Below, in pieces: positions 45,728 to 57,094 of a DNA stretch of 64,000 nt (position 1 is the first letter of the stretch; each line of letters starts with the position of its first letter). The DNA is from Annona cherimola (taxonomy: Eukaryota > Streptophyta > Magnoliopsida > Magnoliales > Annonaceae): the NCBI GenBank assembly GCA_030490835.1, contig CM059971.1:98670595-98734594 (forward strand), given 5' to 3'. A program made the translations under genes and the position numbers. Under the pieces are notes generated by a model that did not search any database, had not been told where the DNA came from, and saw nothing but the letters and a program-made list of their open reading frames with translations.

Positions 45728-48550
45728 TCAAGGATTAGAGCTAGAAAGAGTTTGAATAATAGTTCTATGCCATGGGTTGGAAAGATGTGCTACGAGGTTT
45801 TCTATTGGACCCGCATGAGTCACATATGCCTGCACAAATATCCCGAGGATGGCCACCATTGCCAGCCTTCCTGTAACAAGACACTCCCACATAAATGCAG
45901 TAACTTTTATCATCAAGATAATATGAAATGTAAAGTTATTCAACTGACCATTCTTAATTTCTTTGAGTTTCCAATCCTGTGCTTCATTGATATTCTTTGC
46001 CAAACCAAGAGGATTGAGAATGGGTCCACCAGGGTAACTGCTTATTAAAATTGCAATAAGCAATTTCTTTAGTCACATGATGAAGAATCAGCATATTTTC
46101 ATGAGATGTGAGATGATTACCCTGGTTCCAGTCCCTCTAGTGCAGCTTCCAGCCCAAAGAAGCTTCCTTCTTTTGCTTGGGATCCAGGATTCTTGAAATC
46201 CATGTACCTCTTTGTTTCTACAAATCTGCAAAAGAAACAAAATATGCGGATTAGTTAAGATCATCATAGCCACTGCTGCCTAGAATGAACATATATTATA
46301 GGGCTTGTTTGGTTTGCATAAGACATGAAATTATTTGAAGATCTGCACCACCCACTCACCTTGACATCATAGAACTCAAACCAACAGTAAACTGAGATTT
46401 AAATAGAAAATGTCGAGCCTCGAGTACTAAAATCAGAATAAAATGTTCATTAAACCATTTGCCATTGCAATTCCACAGCACAGAGGAAGTCTGGTGTGTG
46501 GTGGGCAGCTTATCACGAAATTTTTGCCTGCCAAGTATTTTGGATTCTCAGTCATGCCAAAAAAACCATTTGAATATAGTGGATTTAAGACTTTCTCATT
46601 CTCACAAGCCTGAATTACAGGAGCCAGTATGGAACCAAATTTCCATAAACAAGTAAAACTTATTACAAATATTCGACTTTGATATACAGGGCAAACAAAA
46701 AAATCCTGACGATTATAACAAGGGTCTTAAATGGACCCCGATTGCATGTGCCCAGGAGCATGCAGCGCTTTTTTTTTTTCAATTTTTTTTACAATATATT
46801 AATCTATATCTATTTAATATGTGTATAAATTTTTACCATTTTAAATTACCTAAAATGCCACTGATTTTCAAAAATAAAAAATAAAAATCTAAAATACTCT
46901 AAAAATGGTAAAAATTTATATACATATTAAATACACTTAGATTAACAATTTTATAAAAAAAAATTTGAAAAAAAAAACGAAAAAAAATGGGTGTATGCGC
47001 CCGGGAGCATGCTGCTCCCGGGCGCATGCAATCGGATCCCGTCTTAAATTGCATCATTTCGAATATTGAATGTGCTTCCTATATATGCAAATGTGAGCTG
47101 AAAGGTCTCACAGCTATCCGCAAAATAAACCTCACCCCATCAAGAGAAGTTGAACAATAAAGAGTGTCTCTGTGTTGGCAAATTCATATTTTGCAGCACC
47201 AGCTTCATACCACACTGGTATATTACTAATCCCAGTAACACGAAGTAACTGCACACAGTGAGAGAAGTATTAAACCTCAAGTCTACAATTTTAAGTGATA
47301 GTAAGATGTAACAGAATCATTTAGTCCACTCATACAAAGTCAATTCCAGTAACCATACAAATAAAATGTTGGTTGCATTAGAGTGATCAAAACAATGGAT
47401 GAGGGATGATGGAAATAGCATATCAGCACAAATACTAGAAGTTGACTTGTTTTATAACCGCCTTATTATCATGTGAAATATATTCCATCAGCACTCCTTT
47501 CTCTTTCCCACGCGTTGAAGGTGGTTATTGTGGTTGTTTAAACAGGATCAATTATTGGTAAGCTCATCATTAGCATGACATGACGTTACCAAATCCTCTA
47601 ACAATATCTATAGCTCATGCGGACTAGAAGACTAATATCTATAGCTCATGCTGACTAGAAGACTAATTAAGTTCAGGCACTTACATCAGTTACAAGAATC
47701 CCCGCCGCTCCTGCCATTGCGAAACGAGAGTGTACTAACTCTGCCTGCACATACCATTTTAGACTTTCAGGATCCTCGCCAAGCCCCAGTGGGTCAAACC
47801 CATAATCTCCGGGAAGACTACACCAGATGAAGACTTTTATTTAGCCCACATGGATATCAACGAATGACATATTTCTTTGATGAGTACAAAAAAGGTTGCA
47901 TTTGGAAAGTGATAGAACTTTCGTACGAAAAATTTTTTAGATAGAAGTTGTCAAAATGAAAAAAAAAAATGATATGATAAAGGTAATGATGAAGAGTAAG
48001 GAGAATAAAATTAAAATAGACAGATTAGTTGTATAGATAGTTGTGTAGAAATGATTAAAAAGTAGGATAGTTGTATAGAAAAATGTAAATAAATAATTAA
48101 AAAATAGAATAGTTACGGAGAGTGAAAAGTTTTAGATGAAAAAGTCTTAGCTTAACATGTGCTGCCCATTACCAAATACACCCGAAGAATATATACACAC
48201 ATCACGCTGCCACTGATAGCAAATATATACACTCTGATGGAAATAAACAATTCTTAAGTTCTCCTCATCTAATTAAGATAATTTATACCGAGTTTAATCA
48301 AGAGAAAATGGCTAAACTAATTATATATGCACAGCAGAGCTTTTGAAAAATAAGAGTTCTTCGCCTGCTTCAATGCCATTTCACTGCAATTGCAATTCCG
48401 TTGTCAGATCACCCAAACGCCATCCCAACAGAAGTGGATTGAAGTGCAATCAGTAAATGAACTGAAATGGGCATTGAAGTAACGATGATTCCTTAATCTG
48501 ATACATGAAGTTTAGTTCAGTTAAGCATACAGACCCATCCATCCATACAT

Positions 48551-48600
<50 letters not shown>

Positions 48601-48805
48601 AGACCGACGTTCCATCAAGGTAAGGAGGTGGGTCGAGGCCTGGAAGCCAGGTAGGACGCTGGGCGTGTGCACGGGTTTGGGAGCATCGTGGAGCTGAAAG
48701 CAGGAAAGGTTTGGACGGCAGATGGTTGTGAACATTGGGAAACGGCGAGGAAAAGGGTGGGGTGGGGCAGGAGGGAAGAAGGCGGGCTCGGGTTGCAACA
48801 GCCAT
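45728..48805 (-). CDS. LHCA5: Photosystem I antenna protein LHCA5
   Basis: The product is a chlorophyll a/b-binding protein of photosystem I. In Arabidopsis LHCA5 is a minor antenna that helps link PSI to the chloroplast NDH complex. Six exons give 259 residues: 48805-48609, 47817-47685, 47248-47136, 46225-46121, 46037-45949 and 45870-45728 (TGA). All phases fit. Residues 1 to about 48 look like a Ser/Arg-rich transit peptide, and the mature part opens near [17 protein letters not shown]. Chlorophyll-ligand helices are visible: [17 protein letters not shown] (helix B), then [20 protein letters not shown], and [19 protein letters not shown] (helix A). The ending [19 protein letters not shown] and IIQTL is characteristic of LHCA5 among Lhca proteins. 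The first donor (AAC|GTCGGT) is weak and lies beside a (GA)n tract. Two MITEs sit in its introns. No break was seen. Confidence 0.93.
46733..47040. mobile_element. Foldback (Mutator-like) MITE, copy 4, in LHCA5 intron 3
   Basis: This 308 bp element has a perfect 9 bp target duplication, GTCTTAAAT, at 46724-46732 and 47041-47049. The left tip reads GGACCCCGATTGCATGTGCC and the complement of the right tip reads GGGATCCGATTGCATGCGCC; both continue into CGGGAGCA or CAGGAGCA blocks. The family core (AATCTATATCTATTTAATAT, TTTTTACCATTTT) is present twice in opposite orientation. It occupies the intron between LHCA5 exons 3 and 4. Confidence 0.92.
47605..47666. repeat. Two-copy tandem repeat, period 31 bp
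   Basis: TATCTATAGCTCATGC followed by GACTAGAAGACTAA occurs at 47605 and 47636 with one difference. It lies in the LHCA5 intron next to the donor of exon 2. Confidence 0.92.
47894..48183 (+). mobile_element. Tourist-like MITE, copy F, in LHCA5 intron 1
   Basis: It starts GGTTGCATTTGGAAAGTG and ends ACCAAATACACCC, with the family interior (AAAGGTAATGATGAAGAGTA, AAAATTAAAATAGACAGATT, GTTGTGTAGAAATGATTAAA). No clear 3 bp duplication remains. Confidence 0.8.
48555..48600. repeat. (GA)n microsatellite in LHCA5 intron 1
   Basis: About 40 bp of GA repeat ends in GGGAGGG. Read on the minus strand it is a pyrimidine (CT)n run that begins eight bases into intron 1, directly after the exon 1 donor at 48608. 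Confidence 0.95.
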
Positions 48806-48914
48806 CTCTGTTTTTCTATCGTTCCTGCTGCAATTTACATAGACGGACGACGGAAGAAAGATGCAGCACCCGCCCCCAGACATCCAGACCAGCACCGGGC
48901 AACGTAATCTGCTT

Positions 48915-48932
48915 CTATCGTTATCGTTATCG
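48915..48932 (-). promoter_or_regulatory. GATA-motif repeat in the LHCA5 promoter
   Basis: On the minus strand the sequence CGATAACGATAACGATAG carries three GATA motifs at six-base spacing, about 110 bp upstream of the LHCA5 start codon. GATA (I-box type) motifs close to the transcription start are a known mark of light-regulated Lhc promoters. The match is seen directly; its activity is inference. Confidence 0.6.
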
Positions 48933-49358
48933 TGTGGTCTGTAGACCATGCCGGCCCAAATTTGGCCACCCGAGAGCCGCATACACCCGCCCGCACCTAC
49001 GCAACTCTCATTTTCACATATGGCTCCTATGCTTGCAGCCTTGCACGCAACACAAGTCTATGTGAATTATTTCATACCCATCATTTGAGCAGCAAGGAGC
49101 TCTCTTTGACCTTACTCATATGCAAGAATCAACTGGAAAAAAAATAATTCATTTAAAGTTGTTTAATTTTTTTTTTAAAAAAATATATAAATGCGCCAAA
49201 ATGGCTTCCTTGGCACGAGGTTTGAGCGCATTATACATATACGAATACTGAAGGGCAGAAAGGATGAATAGGCTAGTTCTTCGGTAATAAACTTCTACTA
49301 AATAGAGAACAAAAGTTTAACTAGTTTGAGTAATCTCTTCTCCCCTTAGGTTGAGGTG

Positions 49359-49760
49359 TGTTGGAATTTTGTACATACATGTATCTATAATTATATATAT
49401 GCTATCATAAATGGTAGTCCAAAATTATTAAAATGATCTTATAAAGTTTACGGGCCTAAATCATCTAATTAAGTATGGATCTCTTATGCTTAGAAACATG
49501 AGTACACTATATAATTGTTATGGTCTCAAGTTTATGCACATTTTATGATTTTTTTTTCTAACATTCCATCGTTGGAAAAGATGACCCAAATTTTCCCCAA
49601 AATCTTAGGGCACTAACTCGAAAGACTTAAAAACCACTAAATTCAAGAACAGCTATTCTTGTCGATTCAAATACACTTCCACTTATGATTTATTTTCTTG
49701 GTAATTTAGCATGAAAGATCCTGGAGTGATTATGTTTTTAATCAATAAAGTTTTCCAACA
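49359..49760 (+). repeat. 5' LTR of the Copia element
   Basis: The 402 bp repeat starts TGTTGGAATTTTGTAC and ends TTTTCCAACA, giving the TG...CA ends and short inverted tips of LTRs. It is paired with 56009-56468. Confidence 0.88.
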
Positions 49761-51639
49761 AGTTTTATCAAAGACATCTTCATGTCAAATGATTAAGAAG
49801 CATTAAGATTTTAGATTTATGCAAATTTTATTTAATTGCATGAAATTTCGGTCTCCCAAGTATTAATTTCATATTATGGAATTTCATGCTTCTGTATTTC
49901 AATTTCCACGAAATCGTGACGTGTTATTAACACATCCTGTTTATTTTTGAATATTTAACTGAGCATCAAAGGATTGTCCATCACTGTCATGGAAAATCGT
50001 CAGCTATGGAAAACCTAAAGTATGGATTTTGTTGTTCGGTATCATGAATTCGGCAATACATGCCCATGGAACCACATATGCCTTGGTTTTTTATTTTAAT
50101 AATAACTAAGAAACTCGTTGTTTATTTCTTTGACGAGTTTGAAATCTGTATGATATTCATGTGCATTGATATTTATTCGTGTGAGAATTTAAATAAAATA
50201 TATATATTTAAAAAAAAATTCCATTTGTTCTGGTTAAAGATTCGGAAATTTGGATGGGAAATTAAACTTCTGAAATCCATGCCGACGCAAAATACATAAT
50301 GTTGTTAGTATTTAATTCTATGAATTCAAGTTAATGGATGATTTTAGATTTGTAAAACCCAATCTAGAATTAAATGGCTACCCCTGGTCACATTATCATG
50401 CATTCATCTGGTGTCAATATGGATTTTTGGTTTTTTGATCCGATTTTTAGCATCCAGACGGTTTCAGATTTTTTATTTTAATAAAAAAAGGAATTCTAAA
50501 ATCCCATTTGGCTGTCGGCTCTTTGGTTGTCGGTATCGTTACCGGAGACAACGCTGGTGCTAGCTGCCGCCGGGCGGCGGCTGCTAGATGGTGACTGCTA
50601 GGGTTTCACGGTTTCCTGGTTGGGGAAGAGGATAGAACATTTGCAAAATCCCCCCGGGCCAGGAAGAATTTGCCCATTATGTCATCCTTGTTTTCGATTG
50701 GACTTGGACTTCATGTTCACGGCCCAGGCTCAGAGCCAAAACAACCCTTAGCCATGCCTGTTTGAAAAGCCCAGTCCAAGGCAGGTCCATCCAGTCCATC
50801 AGCGGGCCAGCCCAGTTTAGTCGGCCCAGATTTCTGTCCCATTATGAACCGTCTAAACAAATTTTGATATATTTTATGATCATGGTATCTATTTTGGACG
50901 ATTCAATAGTAATTTTTTTTTATGATTTTTAATGTCCTGAATCAAATGGAAGGGTTTGATTGAGCCAAATAGATACAAAAATATAAGTTTCTTTTGTAAA
51001 TTTGTGTATATGCATGTAAATTTTGAATTATATCTGTGATTAATTCATATAGTTAATTTATGGAAGCTTAGAAAGTAATTTATGAATATTTTCTTGTATA
51101 TATGATTTGTCGCTTTCTATTTAAATTCATATTAACTCATTATCATGCAAAATTTAATTTTTGGATCTTTTGAAATTTTAAATACAAAAATGGTACAAAT
51201 ATTTTTTATGAATGTCTGATGTTTAGAAATAAATTAATTGAAACAACATGTTGCTAAAGCAACCTCTCTTGTGTAGGTTAATTTATTTTTGAAACATTAA
51301 GCTGATTGTGTTAGTTTAATTCGTGTGGATATTAATCGGCCCAAAGGAAGGTTAATATTTGGCCGAATTACATGCATACGTGTGGTAATGAATATGTGAT
51401 AATTATTTAGCTTTCCATGTGAATAGTAAGTCAGTCCAAAGAAAGACTTTTTATTTGACAGGACTTTGTTATAAATATTCGATTACTACAACAAGACTAC
51501 CACTTACGGGCTAATATTTCTATCCAAAAACTAGATATTAATGTTGTGCTAGGTATCTTGTGATGAGTCTTGTCATTGTTTGAATTTTTTAAGGTTTTAT
51601 ATGGAACTTATGTGAATATATTATTTTATTCTGTTTTCA

Positions 51640-52450
51640 GTTAATACATTTTCTTCTACTATATCTACCAACATCAGTTCTATTCCTATGTTGAACGAAA
51701 CCAATTTTAAGCAATGAAAAGATAATATTATGATTATTCTTAGCTGTGTAGATCTAGATCTTGTATTATAGTTAAACAACTCACCTCTCTTATGACTACA
51801 AGTTCTATTGAAGAAAAAAGGAACTTTGAGATATGGGACCATTCAAATAGTATGAGTTTCATGATCATACGAAAGATAATTCCATAAACTTTCAGGGGTG
51901 ATGTGTCTAAGTAGTATACTACTGCCAAGGATTTCCTAAATAAAATCGAAAAATGCTTTGAAAAAAGCAATAAGGCTTAAATAAGTTCGACTCTGTCAAA
52001 CTTGATTTCAATGAGGTATAAGAGCAAAGGAACCGCAAGGGAGTACATCATAAAGATGTCTCATCTTACTTCAAAACTAAATGCACTTGGATTAGAGTTA
52101 TCTAATGATTTGCTGGTGTATTTTTTTTTATCTTACTTCCAGAACAATTTAGTCAATTTAAGATCAGTTACAATTGTCAGAAGGAGAAATGATTTTTTGA
52201 TAAGATCATTTTACACTATGTGGAAGAAAAGGATATGATAAAGCGAGATAAGCCTAAAAGTGCTCACTTAGCAAGTACTTCTAAGGAAAAGACGAAGAAA
52301 AGAAAAAGGATAAGGAAGATGCAGGAGGAGTGGCAAATAAGAAATAATAAAGGAAATCAACTAAGGAATCAGACTATTATTTCTGTCGCACTTCTGGATA
52401 CTAAAAGAAGGATTGTACCAAATATTACATTTGGAGTGCGAAGAAAGGTA
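51640..52450 (+). pseudogene. Copia gag remnant
   Basis: The region reads in fragments as LNETNF-type N-terminal gag, followed by an open piece at 52002-52238 (RYKSKGTAREYIIKMSHLTS) of UBN2-type gag. A zinc-knuckle remnant (FCRTSGY...KDC) lies near 52378-52415. A stop replaces the usual Trp early on, and further stops and frameshifts follow. Confidence 0.75.
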
Positions 52451-53059
52451 TGCTTCTCACTTTGGTTTGTTCTGAGGTTAATTTAGCTTCAGTACCTAGA
52501 TATACTTGGTTAGATTCTGTGCTACTACTCACATTAGTGTGTTTATGCAAGATTGCCTGAGTTGCCGAAACATTCATCTACGTGAACGATGACAAATCAG
52601 TTGAAGTCGACTATAGGTGTTTTTCGGTTATTATTGAAGACTCGTTTTTATTTGGATTTGAAAAAGACATGTCGTGCTGTCATTTTGATGAAATTTGGTT
52701 TATATTTCTGTATTGAACACATCTTGTTATTTTTATTCATTTAAAATAATCAATTTAATCTTTTTTTAAAATTTAGATATTGTGGGTACCAATTCTTTAT
52801 CTGATTATGATAGTCTTTATTTCCTTGATACGGTTTCCTCCTTTGTTGAATCCTTCCATGTGAATTCACGTGGTACGAAACACAAGTTAACTAATGAGAA
52901 TTTTACTTCACTCTAGTACAAATGTTTAGGGTATATATCTAAACAAAGAATTGAGAGACTTATATCAGATAGAATTCTTGATCCTCTCGATTGGTCAAAC
53001 TTTCAAGTCTGTGTTGATTATGTTAGAAAAACAGACAAACATAAGGAAATTTGGTGCTA

Positions 53060-53700
53060 ATGGGTCTTCAGATGTCTTAGAACTAATACAGACGAACATT
53101 TGTGGGTCATTCTCTACAACTTCTTAGAATGATCAACAATATTATATTATGTTTATAAATGATTTCTCTCGTTATGATTATCGATATTTCATTCACGAGA
53201 AGTCTCAATTACTGGATTTGTTTAAAAGTCTTAAGCCGGAAGTTAAAAACCAACTTAGCAAAAGAATTAAGGCTGCCAGATCTGATCATGACGGTGAATA
53301 TTATGAAAGGTATGATGGATCAAGCGAACAAGGTCTGGGGTCTTTTGCCAAATTTCTAAAAAAGTACGGTATCATACAACAGTACACCATGCTTGGAAAG
53401 TCATATAATGATTAGTGTTGCTGAAAGACGAAATAGAACTTTAAAGGATATAGTAAGGAGTATGATCAGTCGTACTACCTTAACAGACTCACTCTGGGGA
53501 GAGGCATTAGAGACTGCAACTTATATCCTTAACAGAGTACCAATTAAGGCGACCGCTAAAACTCTTTATAAATTATGAATTGACAAGAAGCCTAGTCCAG
53601 TTGAGGCAAGGTCTTATCGGCTAAATGAAAAGACACTGAACTCAAGAACAATTAATTGCTATTTCGTTGGATATTTTGAACGGTCCCGGGGGGTATAAAT
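53060..53700 (+). pseudogene. Copia integrase remnant
   Basis: The frame at 53149-53415 encodes FINDFSRYDYRYFIHEKSQ and later RSDHDGEYY, matching the integrase core Asp region. After a frame change, 53393-53578 continues with AERRNRTLKDIVRSMI and WGEALETATYILNRVP, also integrase. The element is interrupted at the junction and again after 53578. Confidence 0.85.
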
Positions 53701-54074
53701 TTTATGATCTCACATCTAGATCTTTTTTTGAAATGAAAAATGTTCGATATTTGAGGATATTAAGATTGGGGGGAGGATAAGATTAGAGATTGGAGGATAA
53801 GATTAGAGATTATGTCTTTGAGGAGGAATTGGTCACTTTTTTTATTGTTATCCTTGACATTGTACAAGAAACAATACCAAAACCACAAGATATTGTTGAT
53901 AACTTCCCTGATCAAGGTCAACAGGTTATTCCTAATGATCAAGCTCAACAACTTCAAGAACCAATGTCATTAAGGAGATCCACTACAGAAAAGAGAAGTG
54001 CAATTTTTAATGATTATATCATCTTTCTCCAAAAATATCAGGATAACATTGCAATGATGGAAGATGATCCTATC

Positions 54075-54900
54075 AATTCCATCAAGCAATGAAAAGCAAA
54101 AATTCTCGAAAGTTGATTAATGTCATAGATCAAGAGATTAATTCCATGAGAGACAATGACGTTTGGAAACTCATCTCATTACCTAAAGGTGCGAAGCCCA
54201 TTAGTTATAAATGGATATTTAAAACTAAGAGGGATTCAAAGGATAATGTGGAAAAGTATAAGACTCATTTTATCTTAAAGAAATTTATTCAAAAGGAAGA
54301 CATTAATTATACAAAGACTTTCTATCCGGTTTCATCAAAAGACTCTTTTAGGATAATAATGACTTTAATGACACATTTTGACCTTGAGCTACATCAAATG
54401 GTTGTAAAGACTGTGTTTCTTAATAGTGACATTAATGAGACCATTTATATGTTGCAACCATAAAATTTGTGTCCAGAGATGCAAAATGAATGGTTTTTAA
54501 ATTAAAAAAAGTCCATTTATGAGCTCAAGCAAGCTTCCTATTTTAAGTTGTCATCTCCTTCGGTTTTGACATAAATGTAGTTGATGACTGTGTATACACA
54601 AGTTCTATGAGAGTGAGCATATTTTTTTTGGTTTTATATGTCAATAACATATTGTTTGCTAACAATGACATAAGTTTATTACATGAAACTAAGAGATTTC
54701 TATCAAACAAAATTTGAGAGAAAGATCTTGGTGATGAATCTTTTGTATTAGAAATTCAGATACATTAGGATCATTTTCGATATGTTCTTAGATTATCACA
54801 AAGGCTTATATTGAAAGAGTAATTGAAAATTTAGCATGTAGGATTGTAAACCAAAAGATACCCCTGTTGCTAAGGATGACAAGTTCAGTCGTGATCAGTG
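54075..54900 (+). pseudogene. Copia reverse transcriptase remnant
   Basis: The open piece at 54089-54463 reads KPISYKWIFKTKRDSKDNVE and later HFDLELHQMVVKTVFLNSDI, the N-terminal half of Copia reverse transcriptase; the usual DVKTAFLNG Asp has become Val in VVKTVFLNS. Decayed traces continue to about 54900 in other frames. Confidence 0.85.
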
Positions 54901-54999
54901 CTCTAAGAATAATTTTGAATATAAAAAATGCAAAAGATCCCTTCTACTTCAGTAGTGAGAAGTTTGATGTCTGTCCAAGTTTATACACGTCCAGACATA

Positions 55000-55610
55000 G
55001 TATTCATTGTTGGGTAAATATTTGAGTAATTCAGGAATGGATCATTGGAAAATAGCCAAAAGGGTTTTAAGATACCTTCAGAGAACGAAACATTATATGT
55101 TCGCAAACAGAAAGTCAGATAACATAGAGATCATTAGATATTCGGATTTCAACCATGCTGGATACTAAGACAGTCTTAGATTCACTTCAGGCTACATTTA
55201 TATACTTGTTGGAGGAGCCATCTCTTGAAGGAGTACTAAGTAGATACTCATAGCTCCTTCCATCATGACAGCTAAATTTATAGCGTATTTTGAGGCATCT
55301 AACCAGGCTATATGGCTGCAAAATTTTATCATGTGGTTGCGAATTGTTGATGGAATTGAAAGGCCACTTAAGTTATTCTATAACAATAACTCAGCAGTTT
55401 TATATTTCAACAACAACAGAAGCTCCACGAAGTAAAAGTTTATTGACATTAAGTTCCTAGTTATTAAGGAAAGAATTTAGGAATGTCAGGTGTCTGTAGA
55501 GCATATAAGAACGAACTCTGTGATTGCAGATCCGCTTACCAAGGGACTAGCACCCAAGATCTTTCATGAACATACCGCTCACATGAGTGTTGTATCATGT
55601 GATGATATGC
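55000..55610 (+). pseudogene. Copia RNase H remnant
   Basis: Broken frames in this stretch show the usual C-terminal layout of Copia pol: a segment resembling NHWKIAKRVLRYLQRTKHYM near 55030-55100, and one ending in IADPLTKGLAPKIFHEH near 55520-55570. Stops interrupt every frame. Confidence 0.7.
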
Positions 55611-56008
55611 TGGTTTAGTACAAGTTTATATTTTATGCTTTTCTAGTTTACACACATTTTGTTTATTATAGTTATGAATATTTTTTGCAAAAATAAAGTA
55701 TTTGGTATTTTGGTTATTTAGCATTTTAGTTTTGGTTTGATCTTACCAAATAAGTTGGACCAGTTGGAAATAGGCATATTAGATTATATTACATTTAATT
55801 TTCATGCTATGCGTCCATATTTGATATATGTTATTTTGTTATGTTTGATGTGCATGATCATGGACAAATCTAGTTACGATAAATGTGACAAAGTTCGCCT
55901 TGATCCTATGTCAGTATAATTAATTGACGAGATTGGTCGGAGATAATTTTGGTCATGATAGCTGAAGGTTTGGAGCTTATAAAGTTATATATAGTCCAGG
56001 CGGGAGAT

Positions 56009-56468
56009 TGTTGAAATTTTAGACATACATGCATGTATAATTATATATACGTTATCATAAATAGTGGTCCAAAATTATTAAAGTGATCCTATAAGGTATA
56101 CGGGCCTAAATTATCTAATTAAGTATGTATCTCCTATGCATAAAAATTCTATTACCTAATTTCTAATTTTTACTTTTATGATGGACTAAATTAGAAATAA
56201 GAAAGAGAAGCACACTATATAAATAGTTGAAGTCCCCAAGTTATGTACTTTTTAAGATTTATTTTTTAACATTCCATCATTAGAAAAGAGGAACTACCTT
56301 CTCCAGAAAACCCTAGGGCATTAACTTGGAAGACTAAAAAACCATCAAATTCAAGAACAACTTCTCTAACGGATTCGAGTATGCTTCCGCTTATATTTTA
56401 TTTTCTCGGTGACTTAGCATTGAGGATCCTGGGGTGATTATGATTTTAATTAATAAGGTTTCTCAACA
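56009..56468 (+). repeat. 3' LTR of the Copia element
   Basis: It starts TGTTGAAATTTTAGAC and ends TTTCTCAACA. It parallels the 5' LTR through its length but has about 60 extra bases (around 56142-56208) that are absent from the 5' LTR. Scattered substitutions between the two LTRs indicate an old insertion. Confidence 0.88.
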
Positions 56469-57094
56469 AAGTGTATTTTAAAAAATTATTTTTAAAATAA
56501 AGATTGAAAGTAAAACTGAAAGCTGCATTCAAGAAGAATTCGAAAGCAAAAGCAAGCTCTATCTCAAAAATTTTAACACATACAGCATTGTAGCAGTTTT
56601 TGTAAATAGAAAATGGAATGAAATGAGTATAAATGAAAAGGTTAAAAATATTAATTGCCTAATTATTTACTTTTTATTTTATCCTTATATTTTAATCATT
56701 TTTTATGTTTTTTATACAACTATACTATCTACTTTTGCTTTATTCTTATTTTACTTTTATCATATTCATTCCCTTTATATTGTTTACATTTATGGCCAAA
56801 TATTGTTAAAAGAATAGATGAATAAATTATGTGCTTTTTAACCATTAGTACAATGAGGGCAAAATGTCTTTCCATTCTTCCCCTTTTACTCTTTTTCTCA
56901 TTAATGTGACATTAAATTTTTTTACTTGCTTTCGTAAATTTTTTCGTTTATTGTTATATATTTATTTTTTATTAAAATACAAAAAATATAATTCTTTTTT
57001 AACCAAACAGATTAAATTAAATATGGCACAAGCTAAAAATTTTAAAAGCAAGGTGTAAGATAAACATATTATGAATAAAAATAGGGAAAAGATC
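56469..57094. other. AT-rich DNA without recognised features
   Basis: Very AT-rich sequence; no coding frame or repeat family was recognised. Confidence 0.35.

Larger units (their letters stand above)
49359..56468 (+). mobile_element. Degenerate Ty1/Copia LTR retrotransposon, 7.1 kb
   Basis: Two direct LTRs (49359-49760 and 56009-56468) flank an internal region with Copia gene order: gag with a zinc knuckle, then integrase, then reverse transcriptase and RNase H. The flanks AGGTG (49354-49358) and AAGTG (56469-56473) fit a 5 bp target duplication with one change. A purine-rich tract (GGCGGGAGAT) directly precedes the 3' LTR, as expected for plus-strand priming. About 1.9 kb of noncoding sequence separates the 5' LTR from gag, which is long for this class. 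All genes carry stops and frameshifts, so the element is dead and fairly old. Confidence 0.9.
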
